16,935 nt of DNA from Pirellulaceae bacterium (GTDB taxonomy: Bacteria > Planctomycetota > Planctomycetia > Pirellulales > Pirellulaceae), in contig JADLDX010000282.1 in NCBI GenBank assembly GCA_020846515.1, positions 1-16,935 of the forward strand, given 5' to 3'. The position numbers and the translations under genes are program-made. Of this stretch, positions 15,301 to 16,935 are shown piece by piece. Positions within the stretch are counted from its first letter, which is position 1. The number at the start of each line of letters is the position of its first letter. The notes under the pieces were generated by a model, which had not been told where the DNA came from, searched no databases, and saw only the letters and a program-made list of their open reading frames with translations.

Positions 15301-15326
15301 GTAGACGAATCGCTCCGCGACTCGTC
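15301..15326 (+). repeat. Dispersed palindromic hairpin, copy B
   Basis: GTAGA then CGAATCGC, loop TCC, GCGACTCG and TC. It is the reverse complement of copy A with one difference (A for G at the fourth stem position). On the minus strand that change makes a G-T mismatch, which would be a tolerated G-U pair in RNA. Confidence 0.87.
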
Positions 15327-15623
15327 GATTGTTCTTCTTGTCTGGAACGAAACCGTCGAAAGAACGGTAGGTTGCAGTTGGCCAGCCCCATGCAAGCTCT
15401 GGGATGATTGCTCAAAGGCTGGGAAGCACTCCTATGCTAGTATCGAAGATACCGATTAATCCGGCAAAAAGAGTTCAAGATTGCTCTGGTCGTGTCCGCA
15501 GTGGCTCTCTAGACTCGCGCTGGCCGCAATAGTGGCGATGCGAAGGTACTTGGGACAGCTTGGAGGAGCTCGACCAGTTTTGCCAACGACTCGCTGCGGG
15601 ATGACCCCAGATCAACCACAATT

Positions 15624-15628
15624 AGGAG
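15624..15628 (+). promoter_or_regulatory. Ribosome binding site of the peptidase gene
   Basis: AGGAG with 9 nt to the ATG at 15638. An in-frame TAG at 15623-15625 excludes any earlier start. Confidence 0.7.
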
Positions 15629-15637
15629 TCTTCGAGC

Positions 15638-16935
15638 ATGGAAGCTCGTATCGATCGCCCATGGATGGGCGCGGTGGCGCTATGCGCCGCGTTTTGGCTG
15701 ACTACAGCCCTCTTATCAACTTCTTCGCCAGCTCAGTTTGAACCGCCCTTTGCGTTCCGTCCCCCTATGGGTGCCAGTTCGGCGCCGGCTGGCTTCGGTA
15801 TGATTCCGCCAGCCATGCAGGGCATGACACACCCGGGCATGATGCAACCGGGCATGATGCAACCGGGCATGGCACAGCCGGCAGCCTTCGTCGGCCGCCC
15901 AGTACCTGGAGCGTCGATGAGCTCAGCAGCTCCGATGGCTCCGCGCAATTTGGGTCAATCGGAGAACTTCATCGTACTATGCAGTGACCCAAAGTTGACT
16001 GAGGCTGTATCCCAAGCGGCAGAACGACTACGACGTGAATTGGCAGTGCACTGGTTGGGGCATGAGTTGCCGAATTGGTCGCGACGTTGTCCCATTCAAG
16101 TTATCAGTGGCTCTCGTTTAGGTGCCGGTGGCGAAACGCGTTTTGTGTTGCACAATGGCAATGTCGGCGATTGGGAAATGAGGGTGCAAGGTACACCCGA
16201 GCGCATACTCGACAGCGTTCTACCGCACGAAATCACCCATACGATCCTCGCCAGCCACTTTGCACCACTGAACGTCCATGTACCACGGTGGGCCGATGAA
16301 GGGGCTTGTACGACGGTGGAACATGATTCCGAACAGGGCATACATAAGAAGATGCTCATCAGTTTCATGAAAACCGGTCGGGCCATGTCTTTCAATCGCA
16401 TGTTCTCATTAAAGGACTACCCGAAAGATATCATGCCTCTGTATGCCCAAGGCCACTCGGTGGTTGAGTTCCTGATCGCGCAGGGTGGGCCGCAGAACTT
16501 TGTGAAGTTTCTCGAGCAAGGCATGCAGTCCGGACGCTGGGAGTCGGCAGTGCGCGATCATTATGGCTACGAAACACTAGGCAAATTGCAGATCCAATGG
16601 AACATGTGGATCGCTGATGGTCGCGGCGCCGTAGACAAGTTTGCAGGACGTCCACTGAGCGCGTCGGCGCTTACCGACTCACTGGCCAATCAACTTCCCT
16701 CTTTGAATGTGCCGGCAGCGCTTGCCAGTGGTCCGAAGATACCTAGTTTGGAAATAGCTGGAGCTGTATCAGAAGGCGCTAGCGTTTCCTTAGCCGGCTA
16801 CACTCAGATTTCCCAAGCCGATGCGCAAAGCACCGAACTGACTCTTTCAGCCTCCAGTGCTCGCCCCAGTTCCATTGCCCCGCGCAGCACCGATCCTACC
16901 CTGACTGTGGGGCCAAGTTCTGATTCAAAAGTCGA
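15638..16935 (+). CDS. Secreted HExxH metallopeptidase-like protein, partial
   Basis: 432 codons with no stop before the window edge, so the 3' end is missing. The start has a good ribosome binding site. Residues 1 to about 32 form a signal peptide (GAVALCAAFWLTTALLSTSS, then PAQ). Residues about 34-105 are Pro/Met/Ala-rich with a PGMMQ repeat. A peptidase MA-like domain follows: LPHEITHTIL with H197, E198 and H201, and E221 in RWADEGACTTVE, 23 residues after E198, which fits the third zinc ligand of gluzincins. GHSVVEFLIAQGGPQNFVKF (about 281-300) resembles the helical tail of this group. From about residue 345 the sequence becomes Ser/Ala/Thr-rich. The active-site residues are intact, so peptidase activity outside the cytoplasm is reasonable; the substrate is unknown. 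It diverges from the GT-C-like gene. Confidence 0.78.
   Translation, partial: MEARIDRPWMGAVALCAAFWLTTALLSTSSPAQFEPPFAFRPPMGASSAPAGFGMIPPAMQGMTHPGMMQPGMMQPGMAQPAAFVGRPVPGASMSSAAPMAPRNLGQSENFIVLCSDPKLTEAVSQAAERLRRELAVHWLGHELPNWSRRCPIQVISGSRLGAGGETRFVLHNGNVGDWEMRVQGTPERILDSVLPHEITHTILASHFAPLNVHVPRWADEGACTTVEHDSEQGIHKKMLISFMKTGRAMSFNRMFSLKDYPKDIMPLYAQGHSVVEFLIAQGGPQNFVKFLEQGMQSGRWESAVRDHYGYETLGKLQIQWNMWIADGRGAVDKFAGRPLSASALTDSLANQLPSLNVPAALASGPKIPSLEIAGAVSEGASVSLAGYTQISQADAQSTELTLSASSARPSSIAPRSTDPTLTVGPSSDSKV
15833..15877 (+). repeat. Three tandem 15-bp units encoding PGM(M/A)Q
   Basis: CCGGGCATGATGCAA at 15833-15847 and 15848-15862, then a diverged copy at 15863-15877, giving PGMMQ, PGMMQ and PGMAQ in the segment between the signal peptide and the peptidase domain. 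Confidence 0.9.

Larger units (their letters stand above)
15268..15637. other. Divergent intergenic region with one dispersed palindrome
   Basis: 370 bp between the GT-C-like gene and the peptidase gene, which diverge. It holds hairpin copy B at 15301-15326. Near 15433 there is TATGCTAGTAT, a possible -10 area, with TTGCTC at 15408-15413 as a poorly spaced -35. No RNA gene, terminator or credible ORF is seen. Confidence 0.5.

Noticed and set aside
15440..15452. Small palindrome GTATC-GAA-GATAC upstream of the peptidase gene
   Set aside because: Arms of only 5 bp, expected by chance at this scale, and no second copy.

Overview
The window looks like chromosomal DNA from a planctomycete, most likely Pirellulales (Rhodopirellula-like). 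This rests on protein types, not a database search: a Tat-exported DUF1501 protein, a kinase-like protein with the N-terminal segment typical of planctomycete Ser/Thr kinases, a primary sigma factor with a very acidic N-terminus, several secreted or membrane proteins with low-complexity linkers, moderate G+C, and short dispersed palindromes between genes. I saw no phage, integrase, toxin-antitoxin, CRISPR or biosynthetic genes. Most of the window is housekeeping; the mobile signal is confined to a compact repeat cluster at 12501-12844.

Layout. 14-1486 (+) DUF1501 protein. 1674-2372 (+) COG1579-type coiled-coil/zinc-ribbon protein, followed after 10 nt by 2383-5913 (+), a pseudokinase-linker-TM-extracytoplasmic protein; these two look like an operon. 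9170-6012 (-) glnE, convergent with the pseudokinase gene and divergent from 9645-11345 (+) rpoD. On the minus strand, reading right to left: 15267-13693 polytopic GT-C-like membrane protein, 13566-12853 DUF374 acyltransferase gene broken by one in-frame TAA, and 12363-11398 a RadC-family protein with an N-terminal winged-helix extension. 15638 to the window end (+) is a secreted HExxH metallopeptidase-like protein, open at the edge.

The most interesting structure is between the DUF374 gene and radC. Two non-autonomous, MITE-like elements lie side by side. Element 1 (12511-12634) has inverted ends CAATACYGTTCAAYGAAG and is flanked by a perfect 10-bp direct repeat, TGTTTAACGA. Element 2 (12655-12834) shares the outer 12 bp of those ends and is flanked by a 7-of-10 matching 10-mer. 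Each carries internal hairpin modules. The module in element 1 belongs to a family that also occurs alone at 1550-1575 and 15301-15326, with compensatory base changes in the stem.

Other points worth checking: GlnE has lost one of the two metal-binding aspartates in its N-terminal (adenylyl-removing) domain while the C-terminal domain is intact; rpoD ends in a 12-bp coding minisatellite and a second 12-bp repeat follows the stop in the same frame; the pseudokinase lacks nearly all catalytic residues. Functional links between neighbours are weak, apart from the zinc-ribbon/pseudokinase pair and a possible envelope-related pairing of the GT-C and DUF374 genes.
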